A stretch of 64,000 nt of DNA from Salinibacterium sp. SWN248 (GCF_015864575.1 NZ_JADYWW010000002.1:62001-126000), one strand, 5' to 3'; shown: positions 49,241 to 57,722, counted from the stretch's first letter. A program made the numbers and translations. The notes: generated by a model from the letters alone, not told the origin.

Positions 49241-50584
49241 ATGGCTGACGATGCTGAGAACAATTCCGAAGACGAGTTCCGCGACATGATGCGCGACTTT
49301 CTGTCGGGCGAGGGCGAAATCGATCCGGCGAAATTGGCTGGTGCGGCAGGGCTGCCCAACGATCCTGCGATGATTCAGCAACTGCTGAGCCAGCTCCAGA
49401 ACGCGCTCGGCAAGAGCGGCGATGGAATTAACTGGGACATTGCTCTTGAGCAGGCCAAGAACCTCGCGTCGCAAAGCACCGTGGTGTCATTGCCTGCCGA
49501 ACGCACCAAACTCGAGCAGGCCCTCCATGTGGCTGCGCTCTGGCTCGACGAGGTCACCGACATCTCCGAGCTCACTGTGGAACCCAAACTGCTCAGCCGC
49601 AGCGAATGGGTCACCATCACGATGCCCATCTGGACCCAGCTTGCTGAACCAGTGGCCAACTCGATCGCCAATTCCCTCACGGACGTTCTCAAGCAGAACG
49701 CACCCGAAGAGATGGATGAGATGCTCAGCGGTGCCAGCAAAGTCATGCGCAACATCGGCGGCACCCTCTTCGCCATGCAGCTCGGCCAGGTCGTTGGTCA
49801 GTTGTCGAGCGAAGTGGTGTCGGGCGGCGACATCGGCATCCCCCTCTTCGACGAGCAACAAGCGGTGCTCGTTCCGCAGAGTGTCTTCGCGTTCGGCAAC
49901 GGTCTCGACCTGCCCGACAGCGAGATTCACCTCTACTTGGCGGTGCGCGAGCTCGCGCACGCCCGACTCTTCCGCCACGCAAAGTGGCTGCGTCTGCAGT
50001 TCATGACCTCCGTCACGGCCTATGCGCACGACATCCACATTGATTCGGATGCCATTGCTGAGCTAGCCAGCGGCTTCGACCCCAACAACCCTGAAGAGCT
50101 TCGTGACGCAATGACCAACGGTTCGCTGATTCCACCGAAGAGCGAAGAACAGCGCGAGGCCCTAGAGCGCCTCGAGACCGTGCTTGCCCTTGTCGAAGGC
50201 TGGGTGGATGTTGTGACGGCGGCCGCTACTTCGCGACTTCCTGCGCGCAGCGCGATCGCGGAGACAGTACGACGCCGTCGTGCTTCTGGCGGCCCCGCCG
50301 AGTCTGCCTTTGCCACTCTCGTGGGTCTCGAATTGCGCCCGCGCCGCCTGCGTGAAGCGGCAGCAATGTGGCAACACGTCACCGACGAACTTGGCGCCGA
50401 CCAACGCGATGCACTGTGGTCACACCCCGACTTGATGCCGACGGCAGCCGATATCGACGATCCCGCGGCTCTGGTAGCGCGACTGCGTGATGGTGGCAGC
50501 ACTCTGGACGACGTTGATCAAGCCATCAATGACCTTCTCAACGATGAGTCGGGAGATCGCCCTCACGAGGGCGAAGGCTCCTAG
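49241..50584 (+). CDS. zincin-like metallopeptidase/hydrolase family protein (DUF2342)
   Basis: The 447-residue protein has the acidic N-terminus (DDAENNSEDEFRDMMRDFLSGEG), the conserved SRSEWVTITMPIW and the zincin-like helix VRELAHARLFRHAKWLR near residue 235, where a canonical HExxH is replaced by the family ELAHxRLF form. Enzymatic activity has not been shown for most relatives. It is divergent from YlbL, an arrangement conserved in actinobacteria. Confidence 0.88.
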   Translation: MADDAENNSEDEFRDMMRDFLSGEGEIDPAKLAGAAGLPNDPAMIQQLLSQLQNALGKSGDGINWDIALEQAKNLASQSTVVSLPAERTKLEQALHVAALWLDEVTDISELTVEPKLLSRSEWVTITMPIWTQLAEPVANSIANSLTDVLKQNAPEEMDEMLSGASKVMRNIGGTLFAMQLGQVVGQLSSEVVSGGDIGIPLFDEQQAVLVPQSVFAFGNGLDLPDSEIHLYLAVRELAHARLFRHAKWLRLQFMTSVTAYAHDIHIDSDAIAELASGFDPNNPEELRDAMTNGSLIPPKSEEQREALERLETVLALVEGWVDVVTAAATSRLPARSAIAETVRRRRASGGPAESAFATLVGLELRPRRLREAAAMWQHVTDELGADQRDALWSHPDLMPTAADIDDPAALVARLRDGGSTLDDVDQAINDLLNDESGDRPHEGEGS

Positions 50585-50601
50585 CCCTCAGCGAGCAAAC
50601 T

Positions 50602-50641
50602 GCGCGCCCCGCTACGACGGGCGCGCGCGTGGCAAGTTTTT
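50602..50641 (+). terminator. intrinsic terminator after the DUF2342 gene
   Basis: GCGCGCCC (50602-50609) and GGGCGCGC (50619-50626) pair perfectly around a 9-nt loop. A T5 run at 50637-50641 follows. Confidence 0.65.
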
Positions 50642-50713
50642 GTCGCCCATAGTTCATCTTCGGGCTGTGGAATCTTCACACTGACCAATCGGACAGTTGT
50701 GCACAATGGGCAC

Positions 50714-51604
50714 ATGATGCTGCGTGTAGACCCCCGACTACCGCTCGTGTGGCGATCCCCGACGAGTGCTCAGTTCGGCATTGACCCACCCGTCGTTGTA
50801 TTGCCCCGCGTCACCGAGACTCAAGAGAAGATCCTCTCAGCTCTCGTGGCCGGCATCAGCCGGAGTGGCATCGCCATGCTTGCGAAGTCGCACCCCGACG
50901 AATGCAACGATCTGCTTGATGCGCTTTCGCGGGTGCTGGTCGCTACGCCCCCGCAGCCGCCGAGCGCTCACGTCGCGGTTCTCGGTTCAGGCGTTCTCGT
51001 CGAGTCCATTGCGCGCATTCTCGCCGCCAGTGGGGTGAGCGTTGATGTCGCTTCCACTCCTGATGAACTCACTAACCCCGACCCAGATCTTGCGATCGTC
51101 GTCGGTCACTTCGTGATTCCGCCATCGGTGCACTCACACTGGCTTCGCCGCGATGTGCCCCACATGCCCGTCGTCATCACCGACTCTGCTGCCGAAATTG
51201 GTCCGGTCGTTACTCCTGGAATCACCGGATGCTTGTTATGCATCGATCTTCATCGCCGAGATGCCGACCCGTCCTGGCCCGCCATCGCCACCCAGCTCAT
51301 GGGTCGCACCTCACTCGCGCACACCCCCACGCTCGTTGCTGAAGCCGCCGGCGAGGCGAGCCGCATGGCCCTGCATCGTCTCGGTCGCAGCGGTTACACC
51401 GTCTTCGACCAGACACCGGCCGACGCTACGTCATCGGTGCGCATCGATCACGCCACGGGCCGTCGCGATGAAAGCTTGCGCTTTCGGCATCCAGAATGTG
51501 GCTGCCAACAGGTGACGAACGTTACAAGCGTTGAGTCCGGTCCCGAACGTCGTCGAGGAAGCGGCTGGGGGCACGACGCGCAGCCCGGCCTGTTTGTGCG
51601 CTAG
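50714..51604 (+). CDS. ThiF/TOMM cyclodehydratase-like protein (E1-like, Cys cluster), orphan
   Basis: The 296-residue protein has a Rossmann-like core (AHVAVLGSGVLVESIARILAASGVSVDV) and a zinc-type Cys pattern: GITGCLLCIDLHRRDADPSWP near 180 and HPECGC near 268. This pattern is seen in E1-like and cyclodehydratase C proteins of thiazole/oxazole peptide systems. No YcaO partner or precursor peptide is nearby, and a gene of similar size occupies the same place in the mycobacterial block (Rv3196 by position), so a housekeeping role is more likely than toxin maturation. The last 83 bp are antisense to uvrD2. Start choice among GTG 50699 and ATG 50714/50717 is uncertain. Confidence 0.7.
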   Translation: MMLRVDPRLPLVWRSPTSAQFGIDPPVVVLPRVTETQEKILSALVAGISRSGIAMLAKSHPDECNDLLDALSRVLVATPPQPPSAHVAVLGSGVLVESIARILAASGVSVDVASTPDELTNPDPDLAIVVGHFVIPPSVHSHWLRRDVPHMPVVITDSAAEIGPVVTPGITGCLLCIDLHRRDADPSWPAIATQLMGRTSLAHTPTLVAEAAGEASRMALHRLGRSGYTVFDQTPADATSSVRIDHATGRRDESLRFRHPECGCQQVTNVTSVESGPERRRGSGWGHDAQPGLFVR

Positions 51605-53216
51605 CCGACCACGACATCCCGAGTGATCGTCGCGCACGGGTAATACCGACGTACAGCAGACGACGTTCTTCGTCGATCGCTTCTGGGGTGCGGGCGTAGC
51701 TGATGGGCAAAAGGCCCTCATTGAGGCCGATGAGGTGCACGCACTCCCACTCGAGGCCCTTGGCCGAGTGCAGGGTCGCGAGGTTCACAGCGGAACGCAG
51801 AGGTTCGTTGTTGCTGCTCTGGCGATCGACAAGGTCGGCCACGAACTCCCGCAGCGTCATCTCGGCAGCGGCATCCTCGGCGAGACGCATGATCACGTTG
51901 AGCGATTCCCACCGCTCGCGAACGGCACCGGCGGTCTCCGGTGGTTCTTGCGACCACCCAATGGAGCGCAGGATGTCGCTGACTGACTTGAACAGTGGCT
52001 CGGTAGCGGTCGTGATGGAGGCACCACGCAACAGCATGATGGCCTCTTTAACTTCGCGCTGGTCAAAGAAGCGAGTCGCTCCGCGCACGAGGAATGGCAC
52101 GCCGGCCGCGGTGAGCGCGGCCTCAATGGGCTGCGACTGAGCGTTGATGCGATAGAGCACGGCGATGTCTTCGGGGCTGGTTCCCGCGGCAATTTGGGCC
52201 GCGACTGCGGCGGCAATCGCGGCGGCCTCGGCGTTGTCATCGTCGTAGCCAATGACCTGCGGGGTCGGAGAGTGCTCGGTTGTTGCCGCCTGCAGGGTGA
52301 GCGCACCCTTCTGGTTCGCCATCAACTTGTTCGCGGTGTGCACAATCTCGGGAGTCGAACGGTAGTTGCGTTCGAGTCGAAGTACCGCAGCGTTGTCATG
52401 TTGCGAAGCGAAGCGCAGCAAGAAGTCAGGGCTCGCTCCGGCAAAGGAGTAAATGGTCTGGCTCACATCGCCGACGACACAAAGATCATCGCGGTCGCCC
52501 ACCCACAGCCGCAGCAGTTCGTGTTGCAGCGGGGAAACGTCCTGATATTCATCCACGACAAAGAAACGGTATTGCTCGCGCACCTGCTGAGCGATGCGGG
52601 GCTCAGCCTCGATCATGCCTGCTGCAGCCAAAAGCACGTCTTCGAAATCGATCTGGCGCCGGGCATCCTTGATCGACTCGTACGCGGATTGGAGTTCGAC
52701 CATCTTGTCGATAGTCAGGGCCGCGGGCACCGTACGGCCAGCGTTGCCGTATTGTTCCACCGACATCCGCGACGTCTTTCGCCACTCGATTTCGGCCGCG
52801 ACATCCCGCAACGTTGCGGTATCGAGCTTGAGTTTGATGGAGTCGGCAGCGTGCGCAATCATGCGCGCTTTGCCCTCGAGGAGACGCGGCATCGTGCCAC
52901 CGATGGTCTGCGGCCAAAAAGCGTTGAGCTGGGAGAGAGCCGAGGCGTGGAAGGTGCGCGCGGCGACGCCTTCTGCCCCGAGGCCACGTAGGCGCCCGCG
53001 CAGTTCCCCCGCGGCGCGATTCGTGAAGGTCAGAGCCATCACTCGGCCAGGAGGGTACACACCGGTAGCGACGCCGTACGCAATGCGGTGAGTGATTGCG
53101 CGAGTCTTTCCCGTGCCGGCACCCGCGAGAAGGCATACCGGTCCGAGGAGCGTTTCGGCGGCCTGACGCTGGCCCTCGTCTAGTGCGTCGAGTAATTCGT
53201 TAGCGTCAAGCGTCAC
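51522..53216 (-). CDS. uvrD2: ATP-dependent DNA helicase UvrD2-like, without C-terminal HRDC region
   Basis: The 564-residue SF1A helicase has Walker A (LLAGAGTGKTRAITHR), TFTNRAA, DEYQD (Walker B), GDVSQTIYSFAGA, YRSTPEIV (motif IV), TLHSAKGLEWE (V) and LLYVGITRAR (VI). It ends soon after motif VI, while mycobacterial UvrD2 continues with an HRDC domain and a tetracysteine element, so this form is shorter. The GTG overlaps the nudC stop as GTGA. It should unwind DNA during repair. The 3' end overlaps the opposite-strand cyclodehydratase-like gene by 83 bp. Confidence 0.9.
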   Translation of the reverse strand: MTLDANELLDALDEGQRQAAETLLGPVCLLAGAGTGKTRAITHRIAYGVATGVYPPGRVMALTFTNRAAGELRGRLRGLGAEGVAARTFHASALSQLNAFWPQTIGGTMPRLLEGKARMIAHAADSIKLKLDTATLRDVAAEIEWRKTSRMSVEQYGNAGRTVPAALTIDKMVELQSAYESIKDARRQIDFEDVLLAAAGMIEAEPRIAQQVREQYRFFVVDEYQDVSPLQHELLRLWVGDRDDLCVVGDVSQTIYSFAGASPDFLLRFASQHDNAAVLRLERNYRSTPEIVHTANKLMANQKGALTLQAATTEHSPTPQVIGYDDDNAEAAAIAAAVAAQIAAGTSPEDIAVLYRINAQSQPIEAALTAAGVPFLVRGATRFFDQREVKEAIMLLRGASITTATEPLFKSVSDILRSIGWSQEPPETAGAVRERWESLNVIMRLAEDAAAEMTLREFVADLVDRQSSNNEPLRSAVNLATLHSAKGLEWECVHLIGLNEGLLPISYARTPEAIDEERRLLYVGITRARRSLGMSWSASAQTGRAARRAPSRFLDDVRDRTQRL

Positions 53217-54139
53217 GGTTGTTCGTCAATCGGTTGGCCGTACCAGTGCTCGATGATGGCGCGAGCGATCGAAGCATGGCCCGGCAGGCGGATGTCATTG
53301 AGAGAGTTCGCAAGCTCGTCGCGGCTGAACCAACGCAGGTCAAGAATCTCGGTGCCATCCGGGGTGCCGGGGCCCGTGAAACCGGGAGCAACGGATGCCG
53401 TGAAGCCGAGCATGAGCGAGGCCGGAAACGGCCAGGGCTGGCTGCCCAAATAGACGGGATCAACCACGGGAACACCGGATTCCTCAAAGATCTCGCGCTG
53501 CACGGCAGACTCCAACGACTCCCCCGGCTCCACAAAGCCGGCAAGCAACGAGTACCGGTTCGACTCCCACAGCGCGTTCGACCCGAGAAGCAAGCGGTCG
53601 TCGTTGTCGGTGACGCCCACAATGATCGCGGGATCAGTGCGCGGAAAAACTTCAAGTTTGGAGGCGACATCACGACGCACCCAACCGGCCTTCTCCACGA
53701 CGGTCGGCTCTCCCGTGCGAGGTGAGAACAAGTGCGAGGAATGCCAATTCAAGATCGCGAGCGCTTCAGTGAAGAGCCCCGCATCGCGGTCGCTCAGCTG
53801 CGGAGCAATGCTGCGCAGGTTGCCCCACTCGGCCTCGGCAAAGTGGCCGGCATCCTCAAGTTCGACCGTCACGATAGGGGTGCCCACTGGTTCCGGACTC
53901 GTGGTCGACATCGAGCGCCCCAAATAGACGCTCGTGTGGCCGCGCTCGATCGCATCCGGGTGCAAGAGCGCTAACGAACCATCGGCAGACAGCAGCGCCG
54001 AGCCATTGAAAATGGGCAGCACGCGGGTGCCCGATTCGCGCCACAAGCGGTCAAGAAGACGCGGGTCTTCCCGAGCTAGGTGGTCACGATCGATCTCATA
54101 TCGCGACAATGGCAGTCGCGAAAGAAAAGCCTGTGACAT
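53213..54139 (-). CDS. nudC: NAD(+) diphosphatase (Nudix)
   Basis: The 308-residue enzyme splits NADH/NAD into NMN(H) and AMP and may remove NAD caps from RNA. The Nudix box GFVEPGESLESAVQREIFEESG lies near residues 195-216, and the NudC-specific SQPWPFPASLMLGF array follows. The zinc-binding Cys motif of E. coli NudC is not visible. ATG 54139 is the chosen start; the frame extends to 54460 without support. The stop overlaps uvrD2 by 4 bp, so the two form an operon. Confidence 0.92.
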   Translation of the reverse strand: MSQAFLSRLPLSRYEIDRDHLAREDPRLLDRLWRESGTRVLPIFNGSALLSADGSLALLHPDAIERGHTSVYLGRSMSTTSPEPVGTPIVTVELEDAGHFAEAEWGNLRSIAPQLSDRDAGLFTEALAILNWHSSHLFSPRTGEPTVVEKAGWVRRDVASKLEVFPRTDPAIIVGVTDNDDRLLLGSNALWESNRYSLLAGFVEPGESLESAVQREIFEESGVPVVDPVYLGSQPWPFPASLMLGFTASVAPGFTGPGTPDGTEILDLRWFSRDELANSLNDIRLPGHASIARAIIEHWYGQPIDEQP

Positions 54140-54193
54140 GTATCGACCCCGTCCCAAGTGCGTGGCGTGCGGCAAATGCACGTCAGAGCAACC

Positions 54194-54199
54194 TACCCT
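54194..54199 (+). promoter_or_regulatory. -10 element TACCCT, probable leaderless promoter of the phosphotransferase gene
   Basis: TACCCT is followed by 7 nt and the ATG at 54207, with no Shine-Dalgarno. Confidence 0.5.
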
Positions 54200-54206
54200 G
54201 AGTGTT

Positions 54207-55208
54207 ATGGCCAGATCACATCTCACTCTAGCCGCGCTGGCGACCTCTGCTGTCGAGGGACTCGAAGTTGCCGCAGCCGCCCCGTTCGGCACCGGCAACG
54301 GAAACGACTTCGATTCCGCGCTCATCACTGACCGCGCCGGCAAACACTGGATTATTCGTGTGCCGCGAAACGCTGCGGCCGAGAACGTACAGTCCGCCGA
54401 CCTCGTCGCTTTGCGCGCCTTGAGCGCCGGTGTGCGCACCCGTCTCCCCTTCAACGTCACGAGCTATGCGGGCCAGGTTCCCGTCGGACAAACGCGCGGC
54501 ATCGTCTACGAATTTGTGTACGGCAGCAAAGTTCCGATGCGCTCGTACACCACCGGTGCTGGGTCGCTTGCGGCATCCATCGGTTCCGCGATCGCCGCGA
54601 TTCACGCCCTTCCCACAAGCTTCGTGGCGGATGCCGGACTCCCCGTGCAGACCGCCGGCGAGTGCCTACGTTCCTGCATTTCGATCATCGATCGCGCCGC
54701 CGCCACTAAGTTGGTGCCCGCAGCACTGCTCGAACGCTGGCGCAAAGCGGCCGAAGATTCCAAGCTCTGGCAGTTCCAGCCCAGCGTCGTCAACGGTTCC
54801 CTCGTCTCCGATTCGTTCTTGAGCGCCGACAACGCAGTAACCGGCGTGCTCGGCTGGCAAGACATCAAGGTCGGCGATCCCGCCACAGACCTACAGTGGC
54901 TGCTTGGTCCACGCAACGACGCGATCATCGACACGGCGTTCGGAGCGTATGCGGATGCTCGCGGAGCGGGCGACCGCCAGCTCAAGCAACGCGCCACCTT
55001 CTATGCCGAACTTTCGGTCGCGAAGTGGTTGCTGCACGGCACCGAAGTGCGCAGTACCGAAATCGTCGACGACGCCGGTGAGATGCTCACGACGCTGCTC
55101 GATGACATCCGCGACGACGTCATGAACCCCATCAGCGCCAACACGATGCCGACCATGGCAGTGGACGAAGTTGAGGCAATGCTGCGCAAAGACAACCGCG
55201 CAGTTTAG
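54207..55208 (+). CDS. aminoglycoside/macrolide phosphotransferase-fold kinase
   Basis: The 333-residue protein has an APH-like fold: an N-terminal lobe (DRAGKHWIIRVPRNAAAE), the hinge (GIVYEFVYGSKVP), and the C-lobe metal site GVLGWQDIKVGDPATDLQWLL near residues 215-235, where the second Asp-containing motif is WQDIKVGDPATDL. The usual catalytic HxDxxxxN is degenerate (VVNGSLVSDSF, with Asn and Ser in place of His and Asp), so kinase activity is uncertain. It lies opposite nudC and is part of the conserved block. A resistance role is not implied by the sequence. Confidence 0.8.
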   Translation: MARSHLTLAALATSAVEGLEVAAAAPFGTGNGNDFDSALITDRAGKHWIIRVPRNAAAENVQSADLVALRALSAGVRTRLPFNVTSYAGQVPVGQTRGIVYEFVYGSKVPMRSYTTGAGSLAASIGSAIAAIHALPTSFVADAGLPVQTAGECLRSCISIIDRAAATKLVPAALLERWRKAAEDSKLWQFQPSVVNGSLVSDSFLSADNAVTGVLGWQDIKVGDPATDLQWLLGPRNDAIIDTAFGAYADARGAGDRQLKQRATFYAELSVAKWLLHGTEVRSTEIVDDAGEMLTTLLDDIRDDVMNPISANTMPTMAVDEVEAMLRKDNRAV

Positions 55209-55234
55209 GTTCATCTGCTGACCGCGCCTGCTCG

Positions 55235-56692
55235 CTACTTGCGTTCGCGGCGCCTCTTCGACGAAGAACGTAGGAGCGTCGAGCGCAACTTTCGCAACTT
55301 CATGCCGCGAGGTTCCGACGGCACTGCTTCAGCATCCACGATGGTGATGGGCTCGGTGATTGCGCGCGACTGATGCTTCGGCACAATGGCCACCCAACGA
55401 CCGGCTCGGCGCGGCGCCACTTTTACTGTGAGGCGACCGGAGCGGGCGAGCACGATAGCGATGCCGATCGCGACCGCAGCGGGCACACCACCGGCGATGA
55501 CGAAGGCAAGCTTGGCACCCCAGAGTTCGGCGATGGTTCCCATGAGCGGACCGCCAACGGCCTGACCGCCAAGAATCACCATGACCCAGAAGGCCATAAC
55601 GCGACCACGAATGACGAGGTTCGACGAGAGTTGAACCATCGTTTCAGCGGCAGTCATGAGGAGGAGTCGGCTGAGGCCGATACCGATCAGCACACCCAAG
55701 AACATGCCGTAAATGGGCACGATGCCCGCGAGCATCATCATGGCGCCGTAGAGCACCGCGCCAAAGATGATCGTGCGCAGGCGGAGACTCGCTCGGCGGG
55801 CTGAAGCAAGTGCTCCGAGCAGGGCGCCGATCGCAGCGAGTGAGTTGTACAGGCCGTAACCGCTGGCGCCGGTGTCGTAGACGGTGTTGGCCATGGCGGC
55901 GAGAAGCGTGGGCATCGGCATCCCGAACACAGCGACAACGAAGACCATCACCATTGTCCAGAACAGTGTGGGTTTGGCACGAATGTAGCGAATTGCTTCG
56001 CGAATTTGGCCCTTCGATTCGGGAGCCCGCGGGGCGATCAGCAGTTCGTTCTTGCGCATGGACGCCAGGATGATCACTCCGATGACCACCGCGACGGCGT
56101 TGATGCCGATTGCCCAGCCGGAGCCAGCGGCCACGATGAGTGCTCCACTCAGGGCAGGCCCGAGGAAGGCGCCCGAGTGGAAAATCGACGCGTTGAGGCT
56201 GATGGCATTGCGCAAATGGCGAGGGCCAACGAGCTCGTTGACGAACACCGCACGAGCAGGGTTGTCGAAGACCTGGATGATGCCCATCAGGAGCACGAGC
56301 AGATAGACGAGCCAGAGCTGGGCGACTCCCATGATGGTGATGATTGCGAGCGCAAGACTGAGCATGCCGATGATGGACTGTGCGACCATCAAAGTCGCCC
56401 GCTTGTCGAAACGGTCGGCGATCACTCCGGCATACGCGCCAAGGATGATCGTCGGCGTGAACTGAATGGCGATCGTCAGGCCGACGAGCGCTACGTTTCC
56501 CGTGAGCTCCAGAACGAGCCAGTCGACGGCGATGCGCTGCACCCACGCCGCCGTGTACGCGATGAATTGCGCGATGACGTAGAGGCGGTAGTTGTGGAGC
56601 CGCAGGGAGCTGAAGGTATCGCGCCAGAGCGGCCGTTGCATGACCGCCGATATTGGCACGGTCGCCGGCGACGTCTCAGATGGCATGCTCAC
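55235..56692 (-). CDS. MFS transporter (EntS-like, MFS_3)
   Basis: The 485-residue membrane protein has twelve hydrophobic spans, with the family markers LHNYRLYVIAQFIAYTAAWVQRIAVDWLVLELT and GVIADRFDKRATLM (motif A) near residues 30-110, and a basic Arg/Lys-rich C-terminus. Members export drugs or siderophores. The GTG at 56692 is favoured because a TACGCT -10-like element lies 7 nt upstream; ATG 56686 is an alternative. The divergent LysR gene 81 bp away is the probable regulator. Confidence 0.87.
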   Translation of the reverse strand: MSMPSETSPATVPISAVMQRPLWRDTFSSLRLHNYRLYVIAQFIAYTAAWVQRIAVDWLVLELTGNVALVGLTIAIQFTPTIILGAYAGVIADRFDKRATLMVAQSIIGMLSLALAIITIMGVAQLWLVYLLVLLMGIIQVFDNPARAVFVNELVGPRHLRNAISLNASIFHSGAFLGPALSGALIVAAGSGWAIGINAVAVVIGVIILASMRKNELLIAPRAPESKGQIREAIRYIRAKPTLFWTMVMVFVVAVFGMPMPTLLAAMANTVYDTGASGYGLYNSLAAIGALLGALASARRASLRLRTIIFGAVLYGAMMMLAGIVPIYGMFLGVLIGIGLSRLLLMTAAETMVQLSSNLVIRGRVMAFWVMVILGGQAVGGPLMGTIAELWGAKLAFVIAGGVPAAVAIGIAIVLARSGRLTVKVAPRRAGRWVAIVPKHQSRAITEPITIVDAEAVPSEPRGMKLRKLRSTLLRSSSKRRRERK

Positions 56693-56699
56693 ACGCTCA

Positions 56700-56705
56700 A
56701 GCGTA
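56700..56705 (-). promoter_or_regulatory. -10 element TACGCT, probable leaderless promoter of the MFS gene
   Basis: On the reverse strand TACGCT is followed by 7 nt and the GTG at 56692. Confidence 0.45.
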
Positions 56706-56750
56706 TTGTCTCCTCACTCATTCCACGGCATAATCAACGCTATAAATTCG

Positions 56751-56765
56751 ATTACGTTTCGTAAT
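56751..56765. promoter_or_regulatory. palindrome ATTACG-TTT-CGTAAT, candidate LysR site
   Basis: Perfect 6-bp arms contain the T-N11-A pattern expected for LysR-type regulators (T at 56752, A at 56764). It lies 8 nt before the lysR GTG and 58 nt from the MFS start in the divergent gap. Confidence 0.7.
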
Positions 56766-56773
56766 GGGGCATT

Positions 56774-57628
56774 GTGTTCGATCCTGTCTTGCTGAAATCC
56801 TTCGTCGCCGTCGCCGACACCCGCAGCTTCACCGACGCCGCTCGCACCCTCGAACTCAGCCAGCCCACGATCAGTCAACACATCCGCAAGCTTGAGGCTG
56901 CTGCAGGCCGGATGCTCGTACTGCGCGATACCCGCACCGTCTCCCTCACGGACAACGGTGAAGCCATGCTCGGCTTTGCGCGCGCGATCCTCGCGGCCGA
57001 AGACCAGGCGGTGAAGTACTTCACTGGCTCTGCGATGCGCGGCCGGCTTCGGTTCGGATCAGCCGATGACCTTGCCCTTACCCAGTTGCCGCGCATCCTG
57101 CGTGACTTTCGCCAGCTCTACCCACACATCAATCTCGAACTCACCGTGAGCCAGAGCGGCAATCTCGTACGCCGCCTGCAGGCCGGTCAGCTCGACCTCA
57201 TTTTCGTCAAACAAGACGCTGGAGCGGAGGGCGGACGCTTAGTGCGCCGCGACCGGATGGTGTGGCTAGGCCACAAGAGCATGACCGTGGAATCGGGGAC
57301 ACCGGTTCCACTCATCGCTTATCAGGCGCCCAGTCTGGGGCGTGCGTACGCGATGCGCGCGCTTGAGGCTGTCGGACGCACCTGGCGCATCACCTGCAAT
57401 GTGAAGGAAGTGAATGGGGCTCTCGCCGCTGTGCGGGCAGGCATCGGAATCGCAGTATTTCCGCAGTCGCTCATCCCGCCCGACTTGGCCCAGGTGCCAG
57501 CATCATTCGATCTGCCAGAGCTCGGCGACGTCGACTTTGTGTTGCTCGACAACCCCATGGCAGCCCGAGAACCAATCGAAGCGCTCAGCACCGCCATTCT
57601 GAGCCGCCCGGTGCAGCGGCGCGCCTAG
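56774..57628 (+). CDS. LysR-family transcriptional regulator
   Basis: The 284-residue protein has the N-terminal winged helix (LLKSFVAVADTRSFTDAARTLELSQPTISQHIRKLEAAAGRMLVLRDTRTVSLTDNGEAML, residues 6-65) and a periplasmic-binding-protein-like effector domain (LRFGSADDLALTQLPRILRDF onward). The GTG start sits just after a GGGG. It is divergent from the MFS transporter, and a palindrome in the gap supports joint control. Confidence 0.9.
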   Translation: MFDPVLLKSFVAVADTRSFTDAARTLELSQPTISQHIRKLEAAAGRMLVLRDTRTVSLTDNGEAMLGFARAILAAEDQAVKYFTGSAMRGRLRFGSADDLALTQLPRILRDFRQLYPHINLELTVSQSGNLVRRLQAGQLDLIFVKQDAGAEGGRLVRRDRMVWLGHKSMTVESGTPVPLIAYQAPSLGRAYAMRALEAVGRTWRITCNVKEVNGALAAVRAGIGIAVFPQSLIPPDLAQVPASFDLPELGDVDFVLLDNPMAAREPIEALSTAILSRPVQRRA

Positions 57629-57630
57629 CC

Positions 57631-57662
57631 ACCGGCGCACCTACACACCGGCGCACCTACAC
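57631..57662. repeat. perfect tandem repeat, 16 bp x 2
   Basis: ACCGGCGCACCTACAC occurs twice without a break, directly after the lysR stop at 57628. Confidence 0.85.
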
Positions 57663-57684
57663 ACACTGACTGGCTCCGCCAGCG

Positions 57685-57713
57685 GCAGGCTCAGGCAGGC
57701 GCAGGCTCAGGCA
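57685..57713. repeat. direct repeat with 16-bp period, 13 bp x 2
   Basis: GCAGGCTCAGGCA occurs at 57685 and 57701. The period equals that of the neighbouring tandem repeat although the sequences differ. Both lie in the 94-bp gap between convergent lysR and adnB. Confidence 0.8.
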
Positions 57714-57722
57714 CCGACAGAC

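Noticed and set aside
50714-51604. Thiazole/oxazole-modified peptide gene cluster
   Set aside because: There is no YcaO, dehydrogenase, transporter or precursor peptide next to the cyclodehydratase-like gene.
52194-52991. Forward ORF of 265 codons inside uvrD2
   Set aside because: UvrD2 motifs on the other strand are unbroken across this region.
54207-55208. Aminoglycoside or macrolide resistance gene
   Set aside because: The APH-like fold lacks the normal catalytic loop, and the gene lies in a conserved housekeeping block.
57629-57722. CRISPR array
   Set aside because: The repeats are 13-16 bp with no regular unique spacers, and no cas gene is nearby.
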